Positions 15,916 to 23,317 of a stretch of 41,008 nt of DNA are shown here, piece after piece. The stretch covers positions 1 through 41,008 of the forward strand of contig CAMTHN010000001.1 in assembly GCA_947072265.1 (NCBI GenBank). The letters are read 5' to 3'. The notes beneath the pieces are model-generated. The model ran no database searches. It was not told the origin of the DNA and saw only the letters and a program-made list of their open reading frames with translations. Numbering within the stretch: the stretch's first letter is position 1; each line of letters starts with the position of its first letter. Both the position numbers and the translations under genes were made by a program. This DNA is from an uncultured Clostridia bacterium (GTDB lineage Bacteria; Bacillota; Clostridia; Oscillospirales; Ruminococcaceae).

Positions 15916-15934
15916 TTAAATTAAATTATATAAA
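15907..15934 (+). promoter_or_regulatory. Putative promoter for rubredoxin-flavodiiron operon
   Basis: TTGTAA (15907-15912), a 16-base spacer and TATAAA (15929-15934) lie 38 bases before the rubredoxin start. The -35 box coincides with one arm of the inverted repeat, so a regulator binding there could block it. Confidence 0.45.
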
Positions 15935-15972
15935 AAAATTAATAAATATTAAAAAAATAGGAGGTTTTATTT

Positions 15973-16134
15973 ATGCAAAAATATATTTGTATAATATGTG
16001 GATATATATATAATCCAGAAACAGGTTGTGCGGATCAAGGGATTCCTGCTGGAGTTGCTTGGGAAGATGTTCGCGAAGATTATCTTTGTCCTTTATGTGA
16101 TGTAGGAAAAGATCAATTTGAGCCAACAGACTAA
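15973..16134 (+). CDS. Rubredoxin
   Basis: This 53-residue iron protein carries electrons. The two iron-binding pairs are clear: CIICGYIYNP at residues 6-15 and CPLC at residues 39-42, with the aromatic residues (Y11, Y13, W30, F49) usual for rubredoxin. TAGGAGG ends about 8 bases before ATG 15973. It is 21 bases upstream of a flavodiiron protein gene and is the natural electron donor for it. Length is typical (52-54). Confidence 0.96.
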   Translation: MQKYICIICGYIYNPETGCADQGIPAGVAWEDVREDYLCPLCDVGKDQFEPTD

Positions 16135-16155
16135 ATAAATTTAGGGGGAAATAAA

Positions 16156-17367
16156 ATGAGTCATGTAAAAGTTGCAGACGGGATTTACTCTGTTGGAGTT
16201 TTAAATCCTAGTTTAAGAGTATTTGATATTGTTATGAGTACAGCTTATGGAACAACGTATAATTCTTATCTTGTTAAAGGATCGGAAAAAACAGCTATTA
16301 TAGAGGCTTCTCATATTGATTATTTTGAATATTATCTTGAAAATATAAAAGAAGTTGCAGATATTATGGATATAGATTATGTTATAATGAATCACAATGA
16401 ACCAGATCATTCTGGATCTATTGGAAAACTTATAAGTCTAAATCCAAACATAGAAGTTATAGCAACTCCAGCAGGTGCTATGTATTTAAAAAATATATTG
16501 AATCATGATTCCCCCAAAATAAGAGTTGTTAAAGAAGGCGATAGTATAGATCTTGGAGGAGGAAAGGTTTTAAAATTTATTAGTGCACCTTTTCTTCATT
16601 GGCCTGACACTATGTTTACCTGGTTAGAGCAAGACGGAGTTTTATTTTCTTGTGATTTTTTAGGTGCGCATTATTGTGAACCTCAGATGAAGGATACTCT
16701 TTGTGACAAAATTGATAAGTATGAAGATGCTTTTTTAGGATATTATAACGCTATATTTGGTCCTTTTAAACCATATGTTTTAGATGGATTAGAAAAAATT
16801 AAAGATTTGGATATAAAATATGCATGTACAAGTCATGGTCCAATTCTTTCAAAGGGTTGTAAACTAGAAGAAAATATAGAAAAATATAAATTATGGAGTA
16901 CTAAAATAAAGAATGAAAAAGCTTCGATACCTATTTTTTATTGCTCTGCATATGGAAATACTCAAAAACTAGCAAAAGCAATTGCAGAAGGCATAAAAAA
17001 AGTTTTACCATCAGCGGATATTGAAACTTTTGATATAATAGAGAATGACATGGGACTATTAGGAGAAAAATTAAATAATAGTGATGCTTTTCTTATAGGA
17101 TCTCCAACTTTAAACAAAGATGCTGTTCCGCCGGTGTGGCAACTTTTAGCACATATTGATGCTATAAATATTCATAAGAAAAAAGCGGCAATATTTGGAT
17201 CTTGTGGATGGAGTGGTGAATCTTTTAAAAACTTAAATGGTAGACTTTCTAATTTGAAGGTTGATGTATTTGAATCTCCATTTAAGATAACGCTTGTGGC
17301 TAGTGAAAAAGATTTATTAGATGCTTTTGAATATGGAAAAAGTTTTGGAGAATACTTTTTAGCATAA
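16156..17367 (+). CDS. fprA: Flavodiiron protein (rubredoxin:oxygen/NO oxidoreductase)
   Basis: This 403-residue cytoplasmic protein reduces oxygen to water (and often NO to N2O), protecting an anaerobe. The N-terminal beta-lactamase-like domain carries the diiron ligands: HNEPDH (His, Glu, Asp near residues 79-84), a His in FLHWPD, an Asp in SCDFLGAH and a His in CTSHGP. The C-terminal flavodoxin domain begins at IFYCSAYGNTQKLAKAI (FMN phosphate loop) and ends with GSCGWSGESF. TTAGGGGGAA precedes ATG 16156. It pairs with the upstream rubredoxin and ends at a 50-base palindromic terminator. Confidence 0.96.
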   Translation: MSHVKVADGIYSVGVLNPSLRVFDIVMSTAYGTTYNSYLVKGSEKTAIIEASHIDYFEYYLENIKEVADIMDIDYVIMNHNEPDHSGSIGKLISLNPNIEVIATPAGAMYLKNILNHDSPKIRVVKEGDSIDLGGGKVLKFISAPFLHWPDTMFTWLEQDGVLFSCDFLGAHYCEPQMKDTLCDKIDKYEDAFLGYYNAIFGPFKPYVLDGLEKIKDLDIKYACTSHGPILSKGCKLEENIEKYKLWSTKIKNEKASIPIFYCSAYGNTQKLAKAIAEGIKKVLPSADIETFDIIENDMGLLGEKLNNSDAFLIGSPTLNKDAVPPVWQLLAHIDAINIHKKKAAIFGSCGWSGESFKNLNGRLSNLKVDVFESPFKITLVASEKDLLDAFEYGKSFGEYFLA

Positions 17368-17369
17368 AA

Positions 17370-17419
17370 AATATAAAATAAATACCTAGAGATATATCTC
17401 TAGGTATTTATTTTATATT
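17370..17419. terminator. 50-base perfect palindromic terminator
   Basis: The segment 17370-17419 equals its own reverse complement, with a core ACCTAGAGATATATCTCTAGGT and A/T-rich ends. It begins 2 bases after the fprA stop. The right end (TATTTATTTTATATT) supplies a U-rich tail. Nothing convergent lies on the other side, so it separates fprA from the next operon on the same strand. Confidence 0.85.
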
Positions 17420-17428
17420 ATTAAAAGA

Positions 17429-17457
17429 TTGTTTATTTTTTTATATAATATTATAAT
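17429..17457 (+). promoter_or_regulatory. Promoter for the ATPase-korDABC operon
   Basis: TTGTTT (17429-17434), a 17-base spacer and TATAAT (17452-17457) follow the fprA terminator and precede the AAGGAGGAG ribosome binding site (17473-17481). Confidence 0.6.
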
Positions 17458-17484
17458 ATATAGATACGATATAAGGAGGAGTTT

Positions 17485-18144
17485 ATGGATAAAAAGATAA
17501 AAATTTTTTGTGGATATTATGGAAGCGGAAAAACAAATTTTGCTATAAATTATGCAATAAATATGAAAAATATAGGATATGATATTTTAATTATTGATTT
17601 AGATATAATAAATCCTTATTATAAAATAGCTAATTACACTAAAATTTTTAATAAATATGGAATAGAATATATTATTCCGCTCTGTTCTAATTCAACTATT
17701 GATATTCCTTCTTTAAGTCCTGCTATAGGGATGAGGCTAGATAATTTTAAAGGAATTATTATAATTGATATGGGTGGAGATGGAGCAGGAAGTTTGGCAA
17801 TTGGACAATATAATAAACTTATAAAATCTAGAGATTATGATATGTTTTATGTTTTTAATCTTTATAGAAATCATATGACAGATGGAAAAGATATATTAAA
17901 AAATATATTGGATATAGAAAAATCTAGTAGATTAAAAGTTAAATATTTAATAAATAATTCTAATATAGGAGATCAAACAAGATTAGAAGATATAACATGT
18001 TTATCTAATGAAGAGTTTGAGATAGAAAAAATTACGAATAAAAAAATTATTTATAGAACAATTAATCAAAAATTATTAATTAATGATAAAAAATTAGATA
18101 ACTTTTATCCAATTGATATATATGTAAAAAAAATATGGGAATAG
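17485..18144 (+). CDS. P-loop ATP-binding protein associated with 2-oxoacid oxidoreductase
   Basis: This 219-residue protein is a SIMIBI-class (ParA/MinD-like) nucleotide-binding protein. Its P-loop is GYYGSGKTNF (residues 10-19), followed by IIDLDIINPYY (Walker A' aspartates) and IIIDMGGDGAG (Walker B). From memory, homologues with HYGSGKTE and DLDIVNPYF commonly sit directly before ferredoxin and 2-oxoacid:ferredoxin oxidoreductase genes in clostridia, as here. Its function is not established; it might help assemble or regulate the complex, which is inference. ATG 17485 has a strong AAGGAGGAG site. The gene is 13 bases before korD and shares the promoter. Confidence 0.8.
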   Translation: MDKKIKIFCGYYGSGKTNFAINYAINMKNIGYDILIIDLDIINPYYKIANYTKIFNKYGIEYIIPLCSNSTIDIPSLSPAIGMRLDNFKGIIIIDMGGDGAGSLAIGQYNKLIKSRDYDMFYVFNLYRNHMTDGKDILKNILDIEKSSRLKVKYLINNSNIGDQTRLEDITCLSNEEFEIEKITNKKIIYRTINQKLLINDKKLDNFYPIDIYVKKIWE

Positions 18145-18157
18145 AAAGGGATTTTTT

Positions 18158-18364
18158 ATGGCAAAACTAACAATAGATAAAGATAGATGTAAGGCTTGTG
18201 GATTATGTGTATCTGTGTGTCCAAAAAAAGTTTTAAAACTTTCTGAAGAAGAGTTTAATATAAAAGGATATACGCCTATAAAGATTGTAGCTATTGAAGA
18301 TTGTATAGCCTGTGGAATGTGTGGAATGATCTGTCCAGATTATGTAATTAAAATAGAAAAATAG
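18158..18364 (+). CDS. korD: 2-oxoacid:ferredoxin oxidoreductase delta subunit (2x[4Fe-4S])
   Basis: This 68-residue ferredoxin-like subunit passes electrons from the oxidoreductase core to free ferredoxin. Two complete cluster motifs are visible: CKACGLCVSVCP (residues 11-22) and CIACGMCGMICP (residues 48-59). It lies between the ATPase gene and the alpha subunit gene, the order found in KorDABC and VorDABC operons. GAAAGGG precedes ATG 18158. Confidence 0.92.
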   Translation: MAKLTIDKDRCKACGLCVSVCPKKVLKLSEEEFNIKGYTPIKIVAIEDCIACGMCGMICPDYVIKIEK

Positions 18365-18373
18365 GAGGAAATT

Positions 18374-19441
18374 ATGAAGAAAAACACCTACCTTATGAAG
18401 GGAAATGAAGCGATAGCAGAAGGGGCGATTAGAGCTGGGTGTAAGGCTTTTTTCGGATATCCAATAACACCTCAGACAGAAATAGCAGCGTATATGTCAA
18501 ATAAAATGAGAGAGTCTGGTGGAGTTTATTTACAAGCTGAATCCGAAATTTCTGCGATAAATATGGTTTTAGGAGCAGCAGCAACGGGGACAAGGGTTAT
18601 GACATCATCATCATCTCCGGGAATAAGCTTAAAAACTGAAACTATTTCTTATATTGCTGCTTCCGATCTTCCGTGTGTTATTGTGGATATCCAACGAGCA
18701 GGACCAGGCTTGGGTGGTATACAGCCTTCTCAAGCAGACTATTTTCAGGTTGTAAAAGCTTTAGGACATGGTGATTTTTATTGTTTAGTATATGCTCCAT
18801 CTGGTGTTGGAGAGGCTGTTAAAATTATACATAAGGCGTTTGATAAAGCTGATCAATATAGAATGCCAGTTATTATTTTGGCGGATGGAATATTAGGACA
18901 GATGATGGAGCCAGTTTGTTTTGATGATGAGGTTAAGCAAGATAAGCTTGTTGAAAAAAATTGGTCAACATCTGGTCATCAAGAAAAAAGACCGCCTAAT
19001 ATAGTTAATTCTCTTATTTTAAATGTAAATAGTTTAGAACAAAAAATTATAGATAGATTTAAGAAATATGAAGATATAAAATTAAATGAAATTATGGTAG
19101 AGGAATACCTTATTGATGATGCTGAGATAGTTATTATTGCCTATGGATCTACGGCGAGAATAGCAAAGACAGCGGTGGATAGTATGCGTTCGAATGGAGA
19201 AAAAATTGGAGTTTTAAGACCAATATCTTTATGGCCTTTTCCTGATGATAAAATAGAAGAAATTTCTAAAAAAGTTAAAAATATATTGGTTGTAGAGATG
19301 AGTATGGGGCAGATGATTTTAGATGTTAAGGCGGTTGTTCAAGGCAGATGTCCTGTTGATTTTTGTGGGAGAACAGGAGGAAATGTTCCAACTCCAACTG
19401 AAATTATCGATAAAGTTTCTAGTATAAAAAAGGAGGATTAG
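18374..19441 (+). CDS. korA: 2-oxoacid:ferredoxin oxidoreductase alpha subunit
   Basis: This 355-residue subunit supplies the pyrimidine-binding (PYR) and domain II parts of a thiamine-dependent oxidoreductase. MKGNEAIAEGAIRAGC, FGYPITPQTEI and LQAESEISAINMVLGAAATG mark the alpha subunit; GGIQPSQADYFQ and the later VVEMSMGQMILDV fit the Kor/Vor branch. Substrate is uncertain: homologues are named for 2-oxoglutarate (Kor) or branched-chain 2-oxoacids (Vor). AGGAGGAAA precedes ATG 18374, and the stop abuts the korB start. Confidence 0.9.
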   Translation: MKKNTYLMKGNEAIAEGAIRAGCKAFFGYPITPQTEIAAYMSNKMRESGGVYLQAESEISAINMVLGAAATGTRVMTSSSSPGISLKTETISYIAASDLPCVIVDIQRAGPGLGGIQPSQADYFQVVKALGHGDFYCLVYAPSGVGEAVKIIHKAFDKADQYRMPVIILADGILGQMMEPVCFDDEVKQDKLVEKNWSTSGHQEKRPPNIVNSLILNVNSLEQKIIDRFKKYEDIKLNEIMVEEYLIDDAEIVIIAYGSTARIAKTAVDSMRSNGEKIGVLRPISLWPFPDDKIEEISKKVKNILVVEMSMGQMILDVKAVVQGRCPVDFCGRTGGNVPTPTEIIDKVSSIKKED

Positions 19442-20194
19442 ATGAAAACTGTATTTGAAAAAACAAAAGGACTAACCGATGCAATAACCCATTATTGTCC
19501 AGGATGTACTCATGGAATATCCCATAGAATTGTTGGAGAAGTTTTAGAAGAATTTGAAGTTTTAGGAAAAACTGTTGGAATTGCTTCTGTTGGATGTTCG
19601 GTTATGTCATATGATTATTTTAATGTAGATATGATTCAGGCACCACATGGAAGGGCTCCAGCGGTTGCCACAGGTGTTAAACGAGTTTTACCTGATAATA
19701 TAGTTTTTACATATCAAGGGGATGGAGATCTAGCAGCTATAGGTACAGGAGAGGTTGTTCATGCTGCAGCAAGGGGAGAGAATATAACTGTTATATTTAT
19801 AAATAATGGGACATATGGGATGACCGGAGGGCAGATGGCGCCAACAACTCTTTTATCACAAGTTACACAAACAACACCTAAAGGAAGAGATAAAAATAAC
19901 GATGGATTTCCTATAAGAATTTGCGAAATGCTATCTACATTAGAAGGGGTTGTTTATGCAGAAAGAACAGCGTTGGATAGTCCTAAAGGGGTTATGCAGA
20001 CTAAAAGGGCGGTTAAAAAAGCCTTTAAGTCGCAGATAGAAAAAAAAGGATTTAGCATAGTTGAAATTCTTTCTACCTGCCCAACCAATTGGGGATTGAC
20101 AGCTGTAGAATCTTTAAAATGGGTTAAAAAAGAGATGACTGATTATTATCCTTTAGGAATTTACAAAGATAAAACAGAGAAGGGGGTTTTTTAA
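19442..20194 (+). CDS. korB: 2-oxoacid:ferredoxin oxidoreductase beta subunit (TPP-binding)
   Basis: This 250-residue subunit binds thiamine diphosphate. The TPP motif runs from GDGDLAAIG (about residue 98) to NNGTYGMTGGQ (about 121). Cysteines for a [4Fe-4S] cluster are seen in YCPGCTHG (residues 18-25), VGCSVM and TCPTNW. With alpha, gamma and delta it would decarboxylate a 2-oxoacid to an acyl-CoA with reduced ferredoxin, or run in reverse. ATG 19442 immediately follows the korA stop; its ribosome binding site AAGGAGGA is inside the end of korA, so translation is probably coupled. Confidence 0.93.
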   Translation: MKTVFEKTKGLTDAITHYCPGCTHGISHRIVGEVLEEFEVLGKTVGIASVGCSVMSYDYFNVDMIQAPHGRAPAVATGVKRVLPDNIVFTYQGDGDLAAIGTGEVVHAAARGENITVIFINNGTYGMTGGQMAPTTLLSQVTQTTPKGRDKNNDGFPIRICEMLSTLEGVVYAERTALDSPKGVMQTKRAVKKAFKSQIEKKGFSIVEILSTCPTNWGLTAVESLKWVKKEMTDYYPLGIYKDKTEKGVF

Positions 20195-20195
20195 A

Positions 20196-20726
20196 ATGGA
20201 AGGAAAAACTCTTTTTGCTGGATTTGGCGGACAGGGAATTTTATTTGCTGGAAAAGTTTTGTCTTATATCGGTTTAATCGATGATAATAATGTTAGTTGG
20301 TTGCCTTCTTATGGTCCTGAGATGAGGGGGGGGACGGCAAATTGTAGTGTTTGTATATCAAAAAAACCTATAGGATCTCCCATTGTTTTAGAGCCGGAAA
20401 ATTTGATTGCTATGAATATTCCATCTTTTAAAAAATTTGAAGAGAGTGTTTGTGTAGGGGGAAATATAATATTAGACTCTTCTTTAATAAAAGAGTCTAA
20501 AACTAGATTAGATATTTCATATTATGATATTCCAGCTACATATCTGGCTAAAAAAAACAATTTAGAAAAATTAGGAAATATAATTATACTAGGAAAATTT
20601 TTAAAAGTTATAGGATATAGAGATAAAGAATCCGTCGCTAAAGGAATAGAAAAATCTGTTTCAAAAAAACGAAAAGATTTGATAGAAAAAAATATAGAAG
20701 CTTTTGAAATAGGATATAATAATTAA
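20196..20726 (+). CDS. korC: 2-oxoacid:ferredoxin oxidoreductase gamma subunit
   Basis: This 176-residue subunit is the domain that completes the Kor/Vor core. The glycine-rich FAGFGGQGILFAGKVLS start (residues 7-23) and SYGPEMRGGTANCSVCIS are hallmarks of the family. It begins one base after the korB stop and is the last gene of the operon; spoVT follows 94 bases later behind a structured leader. Which 2-oxoacid is used cannot be decided; gdhA elsewhere in the window would fit a glutamate/2-oxoglutarate role, but this is only suggestive. Confidence 0.92.
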   Translation: MEGKTLFAGFGGQGILFAGKVLSYIGLIDDNNVSWLPSYGPEMRGGTANCSVCISKKPIGSPIVLEPENLIAMNIPSFKKFEESVCVGGNIILDSSLIKESKTRLDISYYDIPATYLAKKNNLEKLGNIIILGKFLKVIGYRDKESVAKGIEKSVSKKRKDLIEKNIEAFEIGYNN

Positions 20727-20757
20727 ATGGAAATTTAATTGAAAAATAATGGGATAA

Positions 20758-20820
20758 AAAAGCCTTTTGAGTTAATAATACATGTAAATAGATTATATAT
20801 TGCTCAATAGGAGGGCTTTT
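20758..20820 (+). promoter_or_regulatory. Potential leader structure enclosing the spoVT ribosome binding site
   Basis: AAAAGCC (20758-20764) can pair with GGCTTTT (20814-20820), and TTGAG (20767-20771) with CTCAA (20803-20807). The Shine-Dalgarno AGGAGG (20809-20814) sits in the internal loop next to the outer stem. This could limit translation of spoVT or be a chance fold. No clear promoter was identified in this 94-base gap. Confidence 0.35.
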
Positions 20821-21363
20821 ATGAAAGCTACAGGAATTGTTAGAAGGATAGATGACTTGGGAAGAGTTGTTATTCCTAAAGAAATTAGAAGGACTATGAG
20901 AATAAGAGAAGGAGATCCCTTAGAGATATTTACAACTGCACAAGGGGAGATTATATTTAAAAAGTTTTCCCCAGTTGGAGAGCTGTCTACATTTGCATCT
21001 CAATATGCAGATGTTTTATATAAAACTACAGGAATTCCTGCGATTGTTTGCGATAAAGATGTTGTAATTGCGGCTTCTGGATCTGGCAAAAAAGAAGTTG
21101 TTGAAAGAAGGATTACGTCTACTTTAGAAGATATAATGAAGAATAAGAAAAGCATAGCATATACAAGTGAGGATATGCATAAGGTTGTTCCTGTTGAGGG
21201 GTGCTTAAAACATATTTTGGTTTGTGCACCAATCACATTTTCTGGGGATGTTGGTGGGGCAATTATGTTTATTTCTACAGATGAAAACACCGTTGCGACA
21301 GAGTCACAGGTAAAGTTGGTTCAGGTCGCTTCTATGTTTTTAGGAAAACAGATAGAGGATTAG
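20821..21363 (+). CDS. spoVT: Stage V sporulation protein T (AbrB-type regulator)
   Basis: This 180-residue transcription regulator modulates forespore gene expression in spore formers. The N-terminal AbrB-like swapped-hairpin domain is nearly canonical (MKATGIVRRIDDLGRVVIPKE start, IREGDPLEIF). The C-terminal GAF-like domain spans roughly residues 55-180. Length is close to the 178 residues of B. subtilis SpoVT. A TTG at 20800 would extend the frame, but ATG 20821 with AGGAGG 6 bases upstream matches the family start. It implies a sporulating organism or a lineage that recently sporulated. Confidence 0.95.
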   Translation: MKATGIVRRIDDLGRVVIPKEIRRTMRIREGDPLEIFTTAQGEIIFKKFSPVGELSTFASQYADVLYKTTGIPAIVCDKDVVIAASGSGKKEVVERRITSTLEDIMKNKKSIAYTSEDMHKVVPVEGCLKHILVCAPITFSGDVGGAIMFISTDENTVATESQVKLVQVASMFLGKQIED

Positions 21364-21370
21364 AAACAAG

Positions 21371-21399
21371 TTGAAAATCTTTTTTAATAATGTTATAAT
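21371..21399 (+). promoter_or_regulatory. Strong promoter for the rimP-nusA-infB operon
   Basis: TTGAAA (21371-21376), a 17-base spacer and TGTTATAAT with an extended -10 (TG at 21391-21392, TATAAT at 21394-21399) form one of the best promoters in the window. Transcription would start near 21406, giving a leader of about 70 bases with a stable hairpin. Confidence 0.8.
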
Positions 21400-21423
21400 G
21401 TTATAAGATAATGATATTTTAAA

Positions 21424-21458
21424 ACGAAAGACTGGGAGATATACACCCAGTCTTTCGT
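21424..21458 (+). promoter_or_regulatory. Leader hairpin upstream of rimP
   Basis: A 13-base stem (21424-21436 with 21446-21458: ACGAAAGACTGGG and CCCAGTCTTTCGT) encloses a 9-base loop. No T-tract follows, so it is not a simple terminator. From memory, similar hairpins with a G-run/C-run core and AAAG/CTTT base stand before rimP in other clostridia, so it may be a conserved leader involved in control or RNA stability of this operon. Confidence 0.6.
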
Positions 21459-21478
21459 CTACGTTGGAGTTGTTGTTT

Positions 21479-22000
21479 TTGAAAAAAGGTAAAAGTTCGG
21501 AAAAATCAGGAGGAAAAAAAAATACAGCTTATAGGGTTCAACAGTTTGTAGAACCTCTGATTTTGGAAAATAATCTTATTTTATGGGATGTTCGTTTTGA
21601 AAAAGATGGATCATGTTGGTTTTTAAGAGTTATGATAGATAAGCAGGATGGTCATGTAAATTTTGAGGATTGTGAAAAAATTAGTAGACCCCTTGATAAA
21701 CTTTTAGATGATGCCGATTTTATAGAGCAGACTTATTTTTTAGAAGTTTCATCTGCTGGTATAAATAGAGAGCTGAAAAAATCATCTCATTTTGAATATT
21801 CTAAAGGAAAAAAAGTTTTAATAAAAACTATCAGACCGGTCGAAGGAGTTAGAGAGTTTTTAGGAACTTTAGAAAAAGTCGAAGATGATATTGTTTATAT
21901 AAAACAAGAAAATGAAATAATATTTTCTCATTGTATAAAAGATTGTAGCTATATAAAACTAGAAGAGAGTTTACCGATGGAGGAAATTACTTATGAATAA
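21479..22000 (+). CDS. rimP: Ribosome maturation factor RimP
   Basis: This protein of about 173 residues assists 30S subunit maturation. The family pattern is visible: FVEPLILENNLILWDVRFEKDG, then LRVMIDKQDGHVNFEDCEKISRPLDKLLDD, then YFLEVSSAGINREL. No ATG exists in frame; possible starts are TTG at 21464, 21470, 21473 and 21479. I prefer 21479 because GGAG (21466-21469) is 9 bases upstream. It overlaps nusA by 8 bases, as is common. It is first in the operon, after a promoter and leader hairpin. Confidence 0.9.
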   Translation: MKKGKSSEKSGGKKNTAYRVQQFVEPLILENNLILWDVRFEKDGSCWFLRVMIDKQDGHVNFEDCEKISRPLDKLLDDADFIEQTYFLEVSSAGINRELKKSSHFEYSKGKKVLIKTIRPVEGVREFLGTLEKVEDDIVYIKQENEIIFSHCIKDCSYIKLEESLPMEEITYE

Positions 22001-23228
22001 TGAATTCTTTGATGCTTTAGAGATGTTTGAAAAAGAAAAGGGAATATCGCAAGAATACCTTTTAGAAAAGATAAAAACAGCAATTTCTATAGCTATAAAA
22101 AAAGATTATAATTTGTTAGATAATTTTAAAATAGAGCTAGATAATATTTCTAGAAAATTTAGAGTAAGTATTATTAAAAAAGTTGTTGTTGATGTTGAGG
22201 ATAAATCGGAGGAGATTAGTCTAGAAAATGCATTAAACCATAATAAAAGAGCAAGACTAGGGGAGACAGTAGAGATAAAGTTGGACACAAAACAGCTTGG
22301 TAGAATAGCTGCACAGACTGCAAAAAGTGTTATAAAACAGTCTATTCGAGATGCAGAAAGGGTTCAGCTTTTAGAACAATATAACGAAAAGGTAGATAAA
22401 ATTATTTCTGGAGTTGTTTTGAAGATAGACCCTAGAAATAGAAATTTAGTTGTAGAGAGTGAAAAACATGAGATCACACTTTTTGCAAATGAGCAAATTC
22501 CAGGAGAAACTTTTATAGAGGGAGATCGTATAAAAGTATATGTAACTGGGGTTATATCTACTGAAAAAAAATGCAACATGAAAATTTCTAGGGTTCATAA
22601 AGATTTTGTTAAAAAATTATTTGAGTTAGAAGTTCCAGAAATAAATGATGGCGTTGTAACAGTTCAAGCCGTTTCTAGAGAAGCAGGAAGCAGATCCAAA
22701 ATTGCCGTTTATACATTGGACGGGGATGTTGATCCAGTTGGATCTTGTATTGGGTCTAAAGGGATGAGAATTTTAAATATTGTTAAAGAGTTAAATGGTG
22801 AAAAAATAGATATAATAAAATATAATGAAAATATGGAGCAATTTATATCTGAAAGTTTATCACCATCTAAAGTTATTTCTACAAAAATTTTGGATGAAGA
22901 AGAAAAGACTTGTCGTGTTATAGTTCCAAAAGACCAACTTTCTTTGGCAATAGGGAATAGAGGACAGAATGCAAAACTTGCTGCAAGGCTTACAGGATAT
23001 AAGATAGATATTATATCTGATGAAATGGAGCTAGAGAATATTAGAGAAGCAGAAGAACTCGATATTAAGGAGAAGTCTGAAGTTAGTATGACAGATGAAA
23101 GCTTAGAGGCTGAAGCTAGTATGACAGATGAAGGTTTAGAGGTTGAAGCTAGTATAACAGATGAAGGTTTAGAGGTTGAAGCTAGTATAACAGGTGAAAT
23201 CTTAGAGGTTGAATCAAAGGATGTATAA
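21993..23228 (+). CDS. nusA: Transcription termination/antitermination factor NusA
   Basis: This 411-residue RNA polymerase-binding factor has the N-terminal polymerase-binding domain (residues 1-125), an S1 domain (about 130-200) and two KH domains. KH1 shows REAGSRSKIAVYT and DPVGSCIGSKGMRI; KH2 shows VPKDQLSLAIGNRGQNAKLAARLTGYKIDI. After residue about 362 there is an acidic tail made of four 11-residue tandem repeats (363-406), which is unusual. GGAGGAAA precedes ATG 21993, inside the rimP end. Domain order is otherwise standard for Firmicutes. Confidence 0.97.
   Translation: MNNEFFDALEMFEKEKGISQEYLLEKIKTAISIAIKKDYNLLDNFKIELDNISRKFRVSIIKKVVVDVEDKSEEISLENALNHNKRARLGETVEIKLDTKQLGRIAAQTAKSVIKQSIRDAERVQLLEQYNEKVDKIISGVVLKIDPRNRNLVVESEKHEITLFANEQIPGETFIEGDRIKVYVTGVISTEKKCNMKISRVHKDFVKKLFELEVPEINDGVVTVQAVSREAGSRSKIAVYTLDGDVDPVGSCIGSKGMRILNIVKELNGEKIDIIKYNENMEQFISESLSPSKVISTKILDEEEKTCRVIVPKDQLSLAIGNRGQNAKLAARLTGYKIDIISDEMELENIREAEELDIKEKSEVSMTDESLEAEASMTDEGLEVEASITDEGLEVEASITGEILEVESKDV
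23079..23210 (+). repeat. Four tandem 33-base repeats encoding the NusA acidic tail
   Basis: Four consecutive 33-base units encode EVSMTDESLEA, EASMTDEGLEV, EASITDEGLEV and EASITGEILEV. The second and third units are nearly identical at DNA level, pointing to recent duplication or slippage. The reading frame is kept, and the tail ends with ESKDV. Confidence 0.92.
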
Positions 23229-23303
23229 CAGAATAATTTGAAAATTTTAATATTTCTGTTTCTATAATTTTCTAAATTATATTTATTATATTGTTTATTA
23301 TAT

Positions 23304-23310
23304 AGGGGGA
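23304..23310 (+). promoter_or_regulatory. ylxR: Ribosome binding site that decides the ylxR start
   Basis: AGGGGGA at 23304-23310 is the only good Shine-Dalgarno before ylxR. It is 7 bases from an in-frame ATA (23318), but 34 bases from the first in-frame ATG (23345). The ATG at 23310 is out of frame, closes after three codons and has no spacing to the site. Confidence 0.55.
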
Positions 23311-23317
23311 TGTTAAA

